DNA of 64,000 nt, taken from NCBI GenBank assembly GCA_965225955.1, contig CBDDBX010000044.1, positions 62,001-126,000 of the forward strand. The letters run 5' to 3'. The notes under the pieces are model-generated. The model saw nothing but the letters and a program-made list of their open reading frames with translations, made no database searches and was not told the origin of the DNA. Of this stretch, positions 44,325 to 52,051 are shown one piece after another. This DNA comes from CBDDBX01 sp965225955. GTDB taxonomy: Bacteria; Acidobacteriota; Aminicenantia; UBA2199. Each line of letters opens with the position of its first letter. The first letter of the stretch is position 1. The position numbers and the translations under genes are program-made.

Positions 44325-46529
44325 TCAGAATTTATAACCTACGCTAATATAGGCAGTAAGCCTCTTCCTGACATTTGAACGCATTACAATAAACTCCACA
44401 GGCCCTACAATAGTATTCATACCAAAAGCCAGACCGTGTCCGTGAATAAAATCTTTTTTCCTGAAGAGAGCGTTCAGAGACGTTGCAGTTCCCCCGAAAC
44501 TGGTTTTCAGACTCAGATAGGTATCTGTTCCCACCTTATATCTCAGATCCAGATTAGCTACAAAAGCATGAGTTCCAGCTCTCTGCATAAAATCCACCCC
44601 AACAAAGGGAATAAAAGTTTCAAGCCCGTTATTACTCTGGCCTCCGAGAAAGAAATATCCGGAAACAGGCCTGTTCTCCCCTTTACTTCCTGAAATCCCA
44701 AGATTAAATGAGGGGCTTATATTAAATTTATCGCCAAGTTTCAGATAACCATCAAACTCTGCCATAAAATAACTTAACCTCTTACTTCTGTCTTTCAGAT
44801 CTGTAATATAGGTGTATTTTGAATCAAATTTGAAACCTGTGTTTGAAAAATATGCTCTGTCCAGTGAGTCCAGTCTTAAGAAAGCAAAGAGCCCCAGAGC
44901 AAAGTTTGAAGGAATATCTGTATCAGGTGTAATCGTTGCAATAACCGGAGCTACTGAAGATTTATTCACCTGTACCCCACCACCAAATGCCACAGTGTTC
45001 CCAATCAGGGATTGCAGGTAAACAGACAGAGTATGATCTTCAAACATATAACTACCGGTTTTCTGATCATTCTCATATGCAAAAACTTTAAAACGGTTAA
45101 TATCTGCCTTAATACCTATTCCGGGTTTCCAACCCATATTAATGTAGTATTTCAAAGTAGTTCTTATACTATCACTTAGTTTGAAATTAAGAGAGAGCTT
45201 TGCACCAGGAATAAGAAAGTTTCTTATTGTTGAATTAAGAAGTACTCCTGTATCAGTTGCCTGATCGTAATTGAGGCCAATATTCAGATATTTATCTGTT
45301 CTTTCATCAACATGAATGTACAGAACATGACTCTCTTCCCCCATGCCTTCAATACTATAGGTTACACTATCAAAGAAATTGGTGGAGTAAACACGTTTTA
45401 TGGCTTCATCAAGCTCTTCCACACTGATTGATGATGGAATAGTAAACTTCAGTCTTGACATAAGATAAGACATGGAAACATCTTTAAGACCAATAACCTG
45501 TATATTACCAATTCTTACTTTTTTACGTTTTCCCGGTTCAGTTTTTTTCTTCTCAACCTTCTGCTTTTTACGGAATTTGAGAAGTTCCGGTAACATCTTC
45601 ATAGCTGCTTCCTCACCACTCTTAATTAGTTCTGCTACAGCGGTGAAGCTGGATGAATTAAGATCTCCAAGTTGAGGTTTAACCAGAATATCGCACAATT
45701 CCCTGTTGTTTGCATCAGTTTCACTGGAATGGAAATTCAGAGCCTGTTCAATTACTTTAAGAAAGTTATTCAGCTTCTCTCTTTTGAACAGAGGAGAGCC
45801 AACATCTACCCCGATTACATAATCTGCCCCAAGATTCCAGACTTCATGTACAGGGAAATTGTTAACCTGTCCCCCATCAATAAGAAGCTTTCCGTTAATA
45901 TCAATTGGTGTGAAAACCGATGGTATGGACATACTTGCTCTTAAAGCTTTAGGAAGATCAACATCCCCACTGAGAGTTACAGATTTACCGGTCTCAAGAT
46001 CTGTAGCGACACATACAAAAGGCTTAGGCATATTCCGAAAATCCCTTACAGTAAGGTAATTCCAAAGTAGCCTGCAGAACATCTGGGATATTTTCTGACC
46101 ATATATAAGCCCTTTAGGGAGACTTATTTTCTTGTTTTCTATAGGAAAACTCAGTAGAAATCTTTCACTATCTTCTTTTTCAGTAATTGGAAGATCCCTT
46201 CTCTTAATCTTATCTGACAAAATCTGACGCCAGTCTATATCCAGAGCAATCTTTTCAAGCTCTTTAGCACTGTAACCGGCTGAGTAGAGTGCACCAACAA
46301 GACTTCCCATACTTGTTCCTGCTATACAGTCCACCTCAATGCCGTTAGCTTCCAGTACCTTAAGCACTCCTATATGCGCAAGACCTTTAGCGCCACCACC
46401 ACTTAGAACCAGTCCTACTTTCTTATCTGCATCCAGTCCGGATGAATTATCAGAACTGTTATTCTGCCCATAAACAGATATAAACAGAAAAATCACCAGA
46501 GAAAACCCCATAAAAAAACGCATTAACAT
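44325..46529 (-). CDS. Patatin-like phospholipase with POTRA and Omp85-type barrel (type Vd-like)
   Basis: 734 aa. A signal peptide (hydrophobic 5-20) precedes a patatin domain: SGGGAKG (43-49) oxyanion loop, GTSMG with nucleophile Ser73, and DGG (218-220) with the catalytic Asp. After a basic linker come a POTRA-like domain (VRIGNIQVIGLKDVSMSYLM and the RVYSTNFFDSVTYSIEG pattern) and an Omp85/BamA-like 16-strand barrel ending in an aromatic residue (ISVGYKF). This is the plan of PlpD/FplA, type Vd autotransporters that deliver a phospholipase through their own barrel. No Shine-Dalgarno; a TATTAT box ends 6 nt before the ATG, so the mRNA may be leaderless. ATG 46523 is an alternative start. 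Confidence 0.9.
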   Translation of the reverse strand: MLMRFFMGFSLVIFLFISVYGQNNSSDNSSGLDADKKVGLVLSGGGAKGLAHIGVLKVLEANGIEVDCIAGTSMGSLVGALYSAGYSAKELEKIALDIDWRQILSDKIKRRDLPITEKEDSERFLLSFPIENKKISLPKGLIYGQKISQMFCRLLWNYLTVRDFRNMPKPFVCVATDLETGKSVTLSGDVDLPKALRASMSIPSVFTPIDINGKLLIDGGQVNNFPVHEVWNLGADYVIGVDVGSPLFKREKLNNFLKVIEQALNFHSSETDANNRELCDILVKPQLGDLNSSSFTAVAELIKSGEEAAMKMLPELLKFRKKQKVEKKKTEPGKRKKVRIGNIQVIGLKDVSMSYLMSRLKFTIPSSISVEELDEAIKRVYSTNFFDSVTYSIEGMGEESHVLYIHVDERTDKYLNIGLNYDQATDTGVLLNSTIRNFLIPGAKLSLNFKLSDSIRTTLKYYINMGWKPGIGIKADINRFKVFAYENDQKTGSYMFEDHTLSVYLQSLIGNTVAFGGGVQVNKSSVAPVIATITPDTDIPSNFALGLFAFLRLDSLDRAYFSNTGFKFDSKYTYITDLKDRSKRLSYFMAEFDGYLKLGDKFNISPSFNLGISGSKGENRPVSGYFFLGGQSNNGLETFIPFVGVDFMQRAGTHAFVANLDLRYKVGTDTYLSLKTSFGGTATSLNALFRKKDFIHGHGLAFGMNTIVGPVEFIVMRSNVRKRLTAYISVGYKF

Positions 46530-46541
46530 AGGCTAATAATA
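46530..46541 (-). promoter_or_regulatory. -10 box of the patatin gene, leaderless type
   Basis: TATTAT (46541-46536 on the minus strand), six bases (TAGCCT), then ATG at 46529. The -35 region is only a weak TTTATT. Confidence 0.4.
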
Positions 46542-46640
46542 TCACAGGAATGGAAATAAATAAAAAAAAATAGCAGAATTCCCGAACTATGCACTGAAAA
46601 ATGATACAAAAAGCTATTTTGTAATGCCTGAATCCGATAA

Positions 46641-46669
46641 TTGACAAGTAATCTGCACTGGGTTATCTT
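46641..46669 (+). promoter_or_regulatory. Promoter of the GT2 gene, leaderless type
   Basis: TTGACA (46641-46646), 17-bp spacer, TATCTT (46664-46669). The ATG at 46670 abuts the -10 box; the next ATG, 46676, lies 6 nt after it, the spacing expected for a transcript starting on the A of the start codon. Confidence 0.65.
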
Positions 46670-46675
46670 ATGGCA

Positions 46676-47425
46676 ATGAACAGGATTTCGGTATCGATTA
46701 TAACTTTCAATGAAGAGGATAGAATTAAAGATGCTATCAAAAGTGTAAAAGAGATAGCTGATGAAATAGTAGTTGTTGACTCTCATTCAACAGACAGTAC
46801 CTGTAGAATTGCTGAGGATCTTGGAGCAAAAGTTTTCTATAAAACCTTTGAAGATTACGGTTCACAGAAAAATTTTGGTATCGAAAAAACTTCCTGTGAA
46901 TGGGTGCTTAATATTGATGCTGATGAGAGACTTTCAGATGAACTTATTAAGTCAATAAAAGATTTCAAAGAGTCCTCTCCGGTTCATAACGGATACTATA
47001 TTAACAGAAGAACTGCCTATCTGGGACGATGGATAAAACAGTGCGGATGGTATCCTGACAGAAAACTCAGACTATTCAGGAAATCTGAGAGCAGATGGGA
47101 AGGGCGGATACATGAGAGACTTGAACTTAAAGGTTCAACAGGTCGTCTTAAAGGAGATCTCCTTCATCACACCTATAGAAATATTTCTGATCACATTAAC
47201 AGATTAAACAGATACACTCAGTTTCAGGCAGAAGATCTGGCAAAGAAAAATAAGAAGATGTTGTGGGGGCGGCTTCTGATAATGCCTAAAATTACATTTA
47301 TAAGATACTACTTCTGGAAACTTGGAATTCTGGAGGGATTTCCCGGGTTCCTGATCTCTCTCATCGCCTCATGGGCAACTGCAATGAAATATATGAAAGC
47401 TCTGGAAATTAAAAGAAAAAGTTGA
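46676..47425 (+). CDS. Family 2 glycosyltransferase (LPS-core WaaE/KdtX-like)
   Basis: 249 aa GT-A enzyme. ISVSIITFNEEDRIKDAIKS is the nucleotide-sugar strand, EIVVVDSHSTDSTCRIAEDL the second block, and LNIDADERLS the metal-binding D-x-D. The later KLRLFRKSESRWEGRIHERLEL and the C-terminal WGRLLIMPKITFIRYYFWKLG pattern with a membrane-associating helix are typical of the WaaE/KdtX group, which adds the first glucose to LPS-core heptose. Substrate here is inference. The ATG at 46670 is the alternative, adding Met-Ala. It lies divergent to the patatin gene. Confidence 0.85.
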   Translation: MNRISVSIITFNEEDRIKDAIKSVKEIADEIVVVDSHSTDSTCRIAEDLGAKVFYKTFEDYGSQKNFGIEKTSCEWVLNIDADERLSDELIKSIKDFKESSPVHNGYYINRRTAYLGRWIKQCGWYPDRKLRLFRKSESRWEGRIHERLELKGSTGRLKGDLLHHTYRNISDHINRLNRYTQFQAEDLAKKNKKMLWGRLLIMPKITFIRYYFWKLGILEGFPGFLISLIASWATAMKYMKALEIKRKS

Positions 47426-47435
47426 ATTAACAGTT

Positions 47436-47461
47436 AACCTGTTTCATATAAATCACAGGTT
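47436..47461 (+). other. Hairpin before the 47474 gene
   Basis: Perfect 7-bp arms AACCTGT / ACAGGTT around a 12-nt AT-rich loop, 12 nt before the ATG. No U-tract follows, so a regulatory or protein-binding role is as likely as termination. Shares the ACCTG/CAGGT core with the hairpin at 24959. Confidence 0.4.
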
Positions 47462-47473
47462 GTCAGCAAAACT

Positions 47474-47851
47474 ATGTTAAAAGAGAAAGATCATTCCGAG
47501 TATAAATATATAATCACCGTTTCAAGAAGAGCCAGTTCTCCTCCTCTGACAAAGCTAACAGAAATCCATACCTGTAAACTCTGTTATAGTAAACCGTTAA
47601 CCAATCTCGAATTAACAAGTGAAGGGAAAAAGCTCCAGAAAACAATATTTGAAACAAACAAACTGTTCCCGGAAATCAGACTCTCCCTGATCCACTTTAA
47701 TCCTCATAATATAAAAGTCACTGTTGCTATTACCAGTACAGATTCTGATCAGGCACTTCAACTTCTTAAAGAGGCACTATTCAGAGTAAAGGAGTTATCT
47801 GGCTCACACAACTGGCTTGATAACCTTAAAATAGTTACAGATAAGGATTAG
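47474..47851 (+). CDS. Hypothetical protein
   Basis: 125 aa, not recognised. Cytoplasmic by appearance: no signal peptide and no membrane segment. One CxxC (CKLC) near residue 35 in a short polar loop, then an alpha/beta pattern (IRLSLIHFNPHNIKVTVAIT followed by a long helix QALQLLKEALFRVKEL). It might be a small two-layer domain. It ends 8 nt before a strong terminator. No Shine-Dalgarno is clear. Its reality is supported by its position between the hairpin and the terminator. Confidence 0.6.
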   Translation: MLKEKDHSEYKYIITVSRRASSPPLTKLTEIHTCKLCYSKPLTNLELTSEGKKLQKTIFETNKLFPEIRLSLIHFNPHNIKVTVAITSTDSDQALQLLKEALFRVKELSGSHNWLDNLKIVTDKD

Positions 47852-47858
47852 GTCAGGA

Positions 47859-47878
47859 GCCGGGAGAAAACTCCCGGC
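47859..47878. terminator. Bidirectional terminator between convergent genes
   Basis: GCCGGGAG-AAAA-CTCCCGGC, perfect 8-bp GC-rich stem, followed by AATATATTT. Lies between the 47474 gene and the oxidoreductase gene ending at 47890. Confidence 0.75.
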
Positions 47879-47889
47879 AATATATTTAA

Positions 47890-50322
47890 TCAGATAAAAA
47901 GGTTCAGATTGGATCTGTCTGCTTCATCAAGATATTGAGCAACCCCACCAATTGTTACACCGGGAATCAGCTCTTCCTGTTTTATCCCCATAATATCCAT
48001 TGTCATGGAGCAGGCAACAAGTTTAATACCTGAATCAACAGCATTCATCAATAATTCCGATAGTGATGAAACATTCTTCTTTTTCATAACCATCTTCATC
48101 ATCTTTGTACCCATTCCCATCATATTCATCTTGGATAGTACCTGACGATCTGTTCCTTTAGGCATCATAAAGCCAAACATACGGTCCATAAGCCCCTTTT
48201 TAACTTTCTCTCCACTATCTTTTCTAAGAAGATTGAGTCCCCAGAAAGTAAAAAAGAGACTAACCTCGCTTCCCATAGCCTTTGCGCCATTTGCTATTAT
48301 AAATGAAGCCATAGCTCTATCCAGATCATTTGAGAAGATTATAAGGTTCTTGTTTTTACCTCCACCCACAGGAGAATTGCCTTCAACAGGTGCAGCCCCC
48401 TTCTCAATTACAGCTACATATTTACTCTCTTTTACCTCAGTATTTATAACTCTGTTCCCCGTAGCATGGCAGAATGCAGGAAGATCTTTGGCAAACCCCG
48501 GATCAGTTGATATAGCTTTAACCCTGTCACCATTTTCGAGCTCATCCAGACGCTCACGGATTTTCATAATCGGGCCGGGACACTGAACACCGCATAAATC
48601 AAGTGTTTCAGCCTCCTTATCATCGCAGCTTCCGCCGGAACAACAACCACCGGATGGTGTAGAGTCACCTGTGAATGTGCGGTTTCCATTGCTTTTCCAG
48701 GTATAGTGTCCATAAGTTGTATAGCCACCTGACAGATTGTACACTCTGTCATAGCCGTTCTGAGCGAGTATTCTGTATGCAATATAGGCTCTTATCCCTA
48801 CTTTGCAGTATATTACAAGATCTCTGTCTTTAGGAAGTTCATTTAATCTCTCTCTCATATCATCTACCGGAACTTTAACTGCACCGGGAACAGAACCGAG
48901 ATCAGTTTCAACAGGGGTACGCACATCCACAAACAGAGGCTTATCAAGAGTATCCACCTCATCATAAGTTACACTCTTTACAATACCCTTAATCAGATTT
49001 GTTCCAACAAACCCAGCCATATTTACAGGATCTTTGGCAGATCCAAAAGGCGGAGCATATGCCAGCTCCAGGTTCTCAAGATCGTAGACAGTCATACCGC
49101 CTCTGATTGCTGTAGCAATAACATCTATTCTCTTATCAGCTCCTTCTGAACCTATAGCCTGTGCTCCCAGTACTTTCCCGTTTTCTGTGTTAAAAAGAAC
49201 CTTTACAGTAAGAGGACATGCTCCGGGATAGTAGTTCGCATGGTTTGCAGGATGGAGATGAATAGCTTTATATGCAACCCCTTCTTTTATGGCCTGTTTT
49301 TCATTAATCCCGGTAAATGCCACCTGAAGATTGAACACCTTTACAATACCTGTTCCCTGAGTATTATCATAAGTTGAAGATATACCACAGATATTATCCG
49401 CGATAATCCGTCCATGCTTATTTGCAGGCCCTGCAAGAGGTATAAGCTCAGTTGTTTCAGTTACGTAGTGAGTAACTTCCACAGCATCACCGGCAGCAAA
49501 GATATTTTCATCACTGGTTCTCATATGACCATCTACAACAATACCGCCTCTCATTCCAATCTTAAGGCCGGCATTTTCTGCCAGATTTACTTCAGGTTTA
49601 ACACCTACAGCACTAATAACAACATCAGCCTGCAGTTTAGTGCCTGAATTCAGAAGAACATCTTTTTCACCCACCTCTTTAACACCATCTGCCAGATGAA
49701 GTCTGATTCCCTGTTCTTCAAGTTTCTCATGCAGAATATTGGCCATCTCTCTGTCAACAGGAGTAAGAACCTGATCCATTAACTCCACAAGATGGGTTTC
49801 AATACCCATTTCAGACAGGTTTTCCGCCACTTCTATGCCTATGAAACCGCCACCAATTACAACAGCTTTCTCTGCATTTTTATTCTTTATGGTTTCTATA
49901 ATTTTATCCAGATCAGGAATATTTCTGAGACTCATGAAATGATCCGACTCCCTTCCTTTGACAGGAGGGATAAACGGAGCTGCTCCGGGAGAAAGAATCA
50001 GCTTGTCATAGCTCTCTTTATACTCTTTTCCATCTACCAGATTCTTTATAGTAATCTCCATGTTTTCCCTGTCTATGGACAGAACTTCACTTTTAACTCT
50101 TACATCCACATTGAATCTTCTGTTAAATGATTCCGGTTGCTGAAGAATAAGAGATGATCTCTGAGCTATCTTACCTGAAATATGGTATGGGAGACCGCAA
50201 TTAGCAAAGGAGATATACTCTCCTCTTTCAAACATTATAATTTCAGCCTTCTCATCAAGGCGTCTGAGCCTTGCGGCTGCCGAAGCCCCTCCGGCTACAC
50301 CACCAACAATACATACTTTCAT
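47890..50322 (-). CDS. CoA-disulfide reductase-like flavoprotein fused to rhodanese, TusA and DsrE-like domains
   Basis: 810 aa. Residues 1-445: FAD/NAD(P)H disulfide reductase with GGVAGGASAAARLR, the single redox Cys in SFANCGLPYH (Cys42, CoA-disulfide reductase type), VVIGGGFIGIEVAENL and the FAD loop IFAAGDAVEV. About 460-555: rhodanese with active-site loop YCKVGIRA. About 585-655: TusA/SirA-like, CGVQCPGPIMKIRE. About 670-810: DsrE/F-like. Together these domains would reduce persulfide or CoA-persulfide and pass sulfur between Cys carriers. I chose ATG 50322 because AGGAGG lies 8 nt upstream; an upstream in-frame stretch lies inside the regulator gene. Coupled to the ArsR-type regulator, which suggests induction by sulfur species. 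Confidence 0.92.
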   Translation of the reverse strand: MKVCIVGGVAGGASAAARLRRLDEKAEIIMFERGEYISFANCGLPYHISGKIAQRSSLILQQPESFNRRFNVDVRVKSEVLSIDRENMEITIKNLVDGKEYKESYDKLILSPGAAPFIPPVKGRESDHFMSLRNIPDLDKIIETIKNKNAEKAVVIGGGFIGIEVAENLSEMGIETHLVELMDQVLTPVDREMANILHEKLEEQGIRLHLADGVKEVGEKDVLLNSGTKLQADVVISAVGVKPEVNLAENAGLKIGMRGGIVVDGHMRTSDENIFAAGDAVEVTHYVTETTELIPLAGPANKHGRIIADNICGISSTYDNTQGTGIVKVFNLQVAFTGINEKQAIKEGVAYKAIHLHPANHANYYPGACPLTVKVLFNTENGKVLGAQAIGSEGADKRIDVIATAIRGGMTVYDLENLELAYAPPFGSAKDPVNMAGFVGTNLIKGIVKSVTYDEVDTLDKPLFVDVRTPVETDLGSVPGAVKVPVDDMRERLNELPKDRDLVIYCKVGIRAYIAYRILAQNGYDRVYNLSGGYTTYGHYTWKSNGNRTFTGDSTPSGGCCSGGSCDDKEAETLDLCGVQCPGPIMKIRERLDELENGDRVKAISTDPGFAKDLPAFCHATGNRVINTEVKESKYVAVIEKGAAPVEGNSPVGGGKNKNLIIFSNDLDRAMASFIIANGAKAMGSEVSLFFTFWGLNLLRKDSGEKVKKGLMDRMFGFMMPKGTDRQVLSKMNMMGMGTKMMKMVMKKKNVSSLSELLMNAVDSGIKLVACSMTMDIMGIKQEELIPGVTIGGVAQYLDEADRSNLNLFI

Positions 50323-50342
50323 ACCATTAACCTCCTTACCTT

Positions 50343-50645
50343 TTATAATACTTTCCCACCGCAATAGGATTTATTTATCGTCTTTACAACCTCCCGAAGC
50401 TGCTCATCAGCTATAGAGAAAAATACCTGATTGGAAATTTTTCTCTTTTTAATGAGGCCTTTGAGAGTGAGCACTTTTAAATGTTGTGAGATATTACCTT
50501 TTGTAGTACCAAGCTCTTCAAGAATATCTTTATGGCACATTTCTCTATTGAGAAGCATACATACAATCAATAGTCTTGTTGGATTGGATAGAGAAGTAAG
50601 TACTTCACAAACATCTTCTGCTTTTCTTATAACATCTTCATTCAT
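50343..50645 (-). CDS. ArsR-family repressor, SqrR/BigR-like persulfide sensor candidate
   Basis: 100 aa winged helix: LSNPTRLLIVCML, then the recognition helix region TTKGNISQHLKVLTLKGLI and the wing KKRKISNQVFFSI. Cys29 (in RLLIVC) and Cys95 near the C-terminus occupy the places of the two Cys that form a tetrasulfide link in SqrR/BigR; the metal-binding ELCV-type motif of ArsR/SmtB is absent. It would release DNA when persulfides appear and derepress the sulfur flavoprotein 20 nt downstream. The ATG at 50645 has no Shine-Dalgarno and lies 7 nt after a -10 box. An upstream in-frame start (50705) would run through the operator. Confidence 0.8.
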   Translation of the reverse strand: MNEDVIRKAEDVCEVLTSLSNPTRLLIVCMLLNREMCHKDILEELGTTKGNISQHLKVLTLKGLIKKRKISNQVFFSIADEQLREVVKTINKSYCGGKVL

Positions 50646-50649
50646 GTTT

Positions 50650-50675
50650 AGTAGTTTAGCAAATTCTAAACTACT
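50650..50675. promoter_or_regulatory. Operator of the ArsR-type repressor
   Basis: Perfect 10-bp inverted repeat AGTAGTTTAG / CTAAACTACT separated by 6 bp, lying across the promoter and 5 bp before the repressor's start codon. A likely autoregulatory operator. Confidence 0.75.
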
Positions 50676-50681
50676 GCGCAA
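50653..50681 (-). promoter_or_regulatory. Promoter of the repressor/sulfur-flavoprotein operon
   Basis: Minus strand TTGCGC (50681-50676), 17-bp spacer, TAAACT (50658-50653), seven bases, ATG at 50645. Buried in the operator. Confidence 0.5.
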
Positions 50682-50720
50682 GAGGAAATTGTTTTTTTTT
50701 AACAAAAAAAATTTTACAAA

Positions 50721-51905
50721 TCACAAACCTGTTTCAACCCCGGGATTACGATTCAGTTTCAACACAATATCCATTTCAGGGAAAACAGCCCTGAACTCAC
50801 TTTTCACTCTGTGGGTAATAACGCTGTCATCGTCACCTTCAGTACTATTGGTAAGTTTGAGCTCAGTAATAACTGTACAACTATCTTCCATTTCCCCTAT
50901 TACTCTTACGTCGTAAGCAGCCCGAACGGAATCATATCTCTCTACAATTGAGTTGAGAGCCTTTTTTATATTACTATATTCAGGATGGTTATTGTTTACC
51001 GGATCAACATGCACAACTACAGTGCCACCGGTTTTCTCCTCTACCCTCTTTTCAGCTCTCTCAGACAAGGTATGTAGCGCAAGAGCACTCATTTCTGAAC
51101 TTACCTCAATATGGAGAGAAATAATATAACTGTTTCCATAGTTGTGACAGATAATATCGTGAATCCCCAGGATTTCTTCCAGATCAGATACAGCGTTATC
51201 AATACTCTTCAGTATCTCTTCTGAAGGAGGTGTTCCAAGAATAGAATCTACTGCTCCTTTAGCCACATCATACCCTGAAAGAAAAATCATAAGTGATACA
51301 AGCATTCCCATATAACCGTCGACACCAGGATACCCGAATTTTGTAGAAATAAGTGCAACCAGTACCAGAAGAGTAGATATAGCATCACTTCTATGATGTT
51401 TTGCATCAGCTACAAGAGTATCAGATTCAATAATGGTTCCCAACTCTTCCGAGAATCTTGCCATAAGCTCCTTAACTATAACTGTTGAAGCTATCAGAGC
51501 AATTATCCACCAGTCAGCAGAAGAGGAAGAGGGACTGGAAATAGCGCTCCATGAACTTAAAGCCATCTCAAAACCTGCAACAAACAGGAGAACAGCAACA
51601 ATAAGAGTAGCAACATACTCCATTCTTCCGTGCCCAAAAGGGTGCTCACTATCTGAAGGCTTACCGGCAACCCGGAATCCCAGCAGCACGACAACAGATG
51701 AGGCTGAATCTGACAGAGTATGAACAGCATCCGCTATAAGAGCTGCACTTCCCACAGCAAGCCCCGCCAGCAATTTTATTATAAACAGAACGATATTTCC
51801 TGCTATACTGACCCAGCCTTCAAGAATACCCAGTTCAACTCGTCTTTTCTGATCCTTTACACATCCTTCAGGATTTCCCGCAACTAATCTGGCTAAAACT
51901 TTCAT
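50721..51905 (-). CDS. Cation diffusion facilitator (CDF) family efflux transporter
   Basis: 394 aa. Six membrane segments with the paired metal-site motifs DAVHTLSDSASS (TM2) and DAKHHRSDAIST (TM5), followed by a cytoplasmic ferredoxin-like dimer domain (HDIICHNYGNSYIISLHIEV, LHTLSERAEKRVEE). Exchanges protons for divalent metal (Zn, Fe or Mn; the D/H set does not settle which). An extra C-terminal extension of about 80 residues repeats a similar alpha/beta pattern. Own promoter; no Shine-Dalgarno. Confidence 0.92.
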   Translation of the reverse strand: MKVLARLVAGNPEGCVKDQKRRVELGILEGWVSIAGNIVLFIIKLLAGLAVGSAALIADAVHTLSDSASSVVVLLGFRVAGKPSDSEHPFGHGRMEYVATLIVAVLLFVAGFEMALSSWSAISSPSSSSADWWIIALIASTVIVKELMARFSEELGTIIESDTLVADAKHHRSDAISTLLVLVALISTKFGYPGVDGYMGMLVSLMIFLSGYDVAKGAVDSILGTPPSEEILKSIDNAVSDLEEILGIHDIICHNYGNSYIISLHIEVSSEMSALALHTLSERAEKRVEEKTGGTVVVHVDPVNNNHPEYSNIKKALNSIVERYDSVRAAYDVRVIGEMEDSCTVITELKLTNSTEGDDDSVITHRVKSEFRAVFPEMDIVLKLNRNPGVETGL

Positions 51906-51911
51906 AACTCA

Positions 51912-51939
51912 ACTATATCCTTTATTGAAAAAATTTCAA
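51912..51939 (-). promoter_or_regulatory. Promoter of the CDF gene, leaderless type
   Basis: Minus strand TTGAAA (51939-51934), 16-bp spacer, TATAGT (51917-51912), six bases (TGAGTT), ATG at 51905. Confidence 0.5.
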
Positions 51940-51995
51940 TTCCCGGACCTCTTACAGCAAAACTTTAATGCATAGAGCTAACTATTATTTCCCGT

Positions 51996-52025
51996 TTGTA
52001 GAAGATTCCCGGTATCGACTATAGT
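51996..52025 (+). promoter_or_regulatory. Promoter of the hybrid kinase gene
   Basis: TTGTAG (51996-52001), 18-bp spacer, TATAGT (52020-52025); start codon 26 nt downstream. Confidence 0.45.
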
Positions 52026-52051
52026 ATATATGTTAAGAGAAACAGTAAAAT

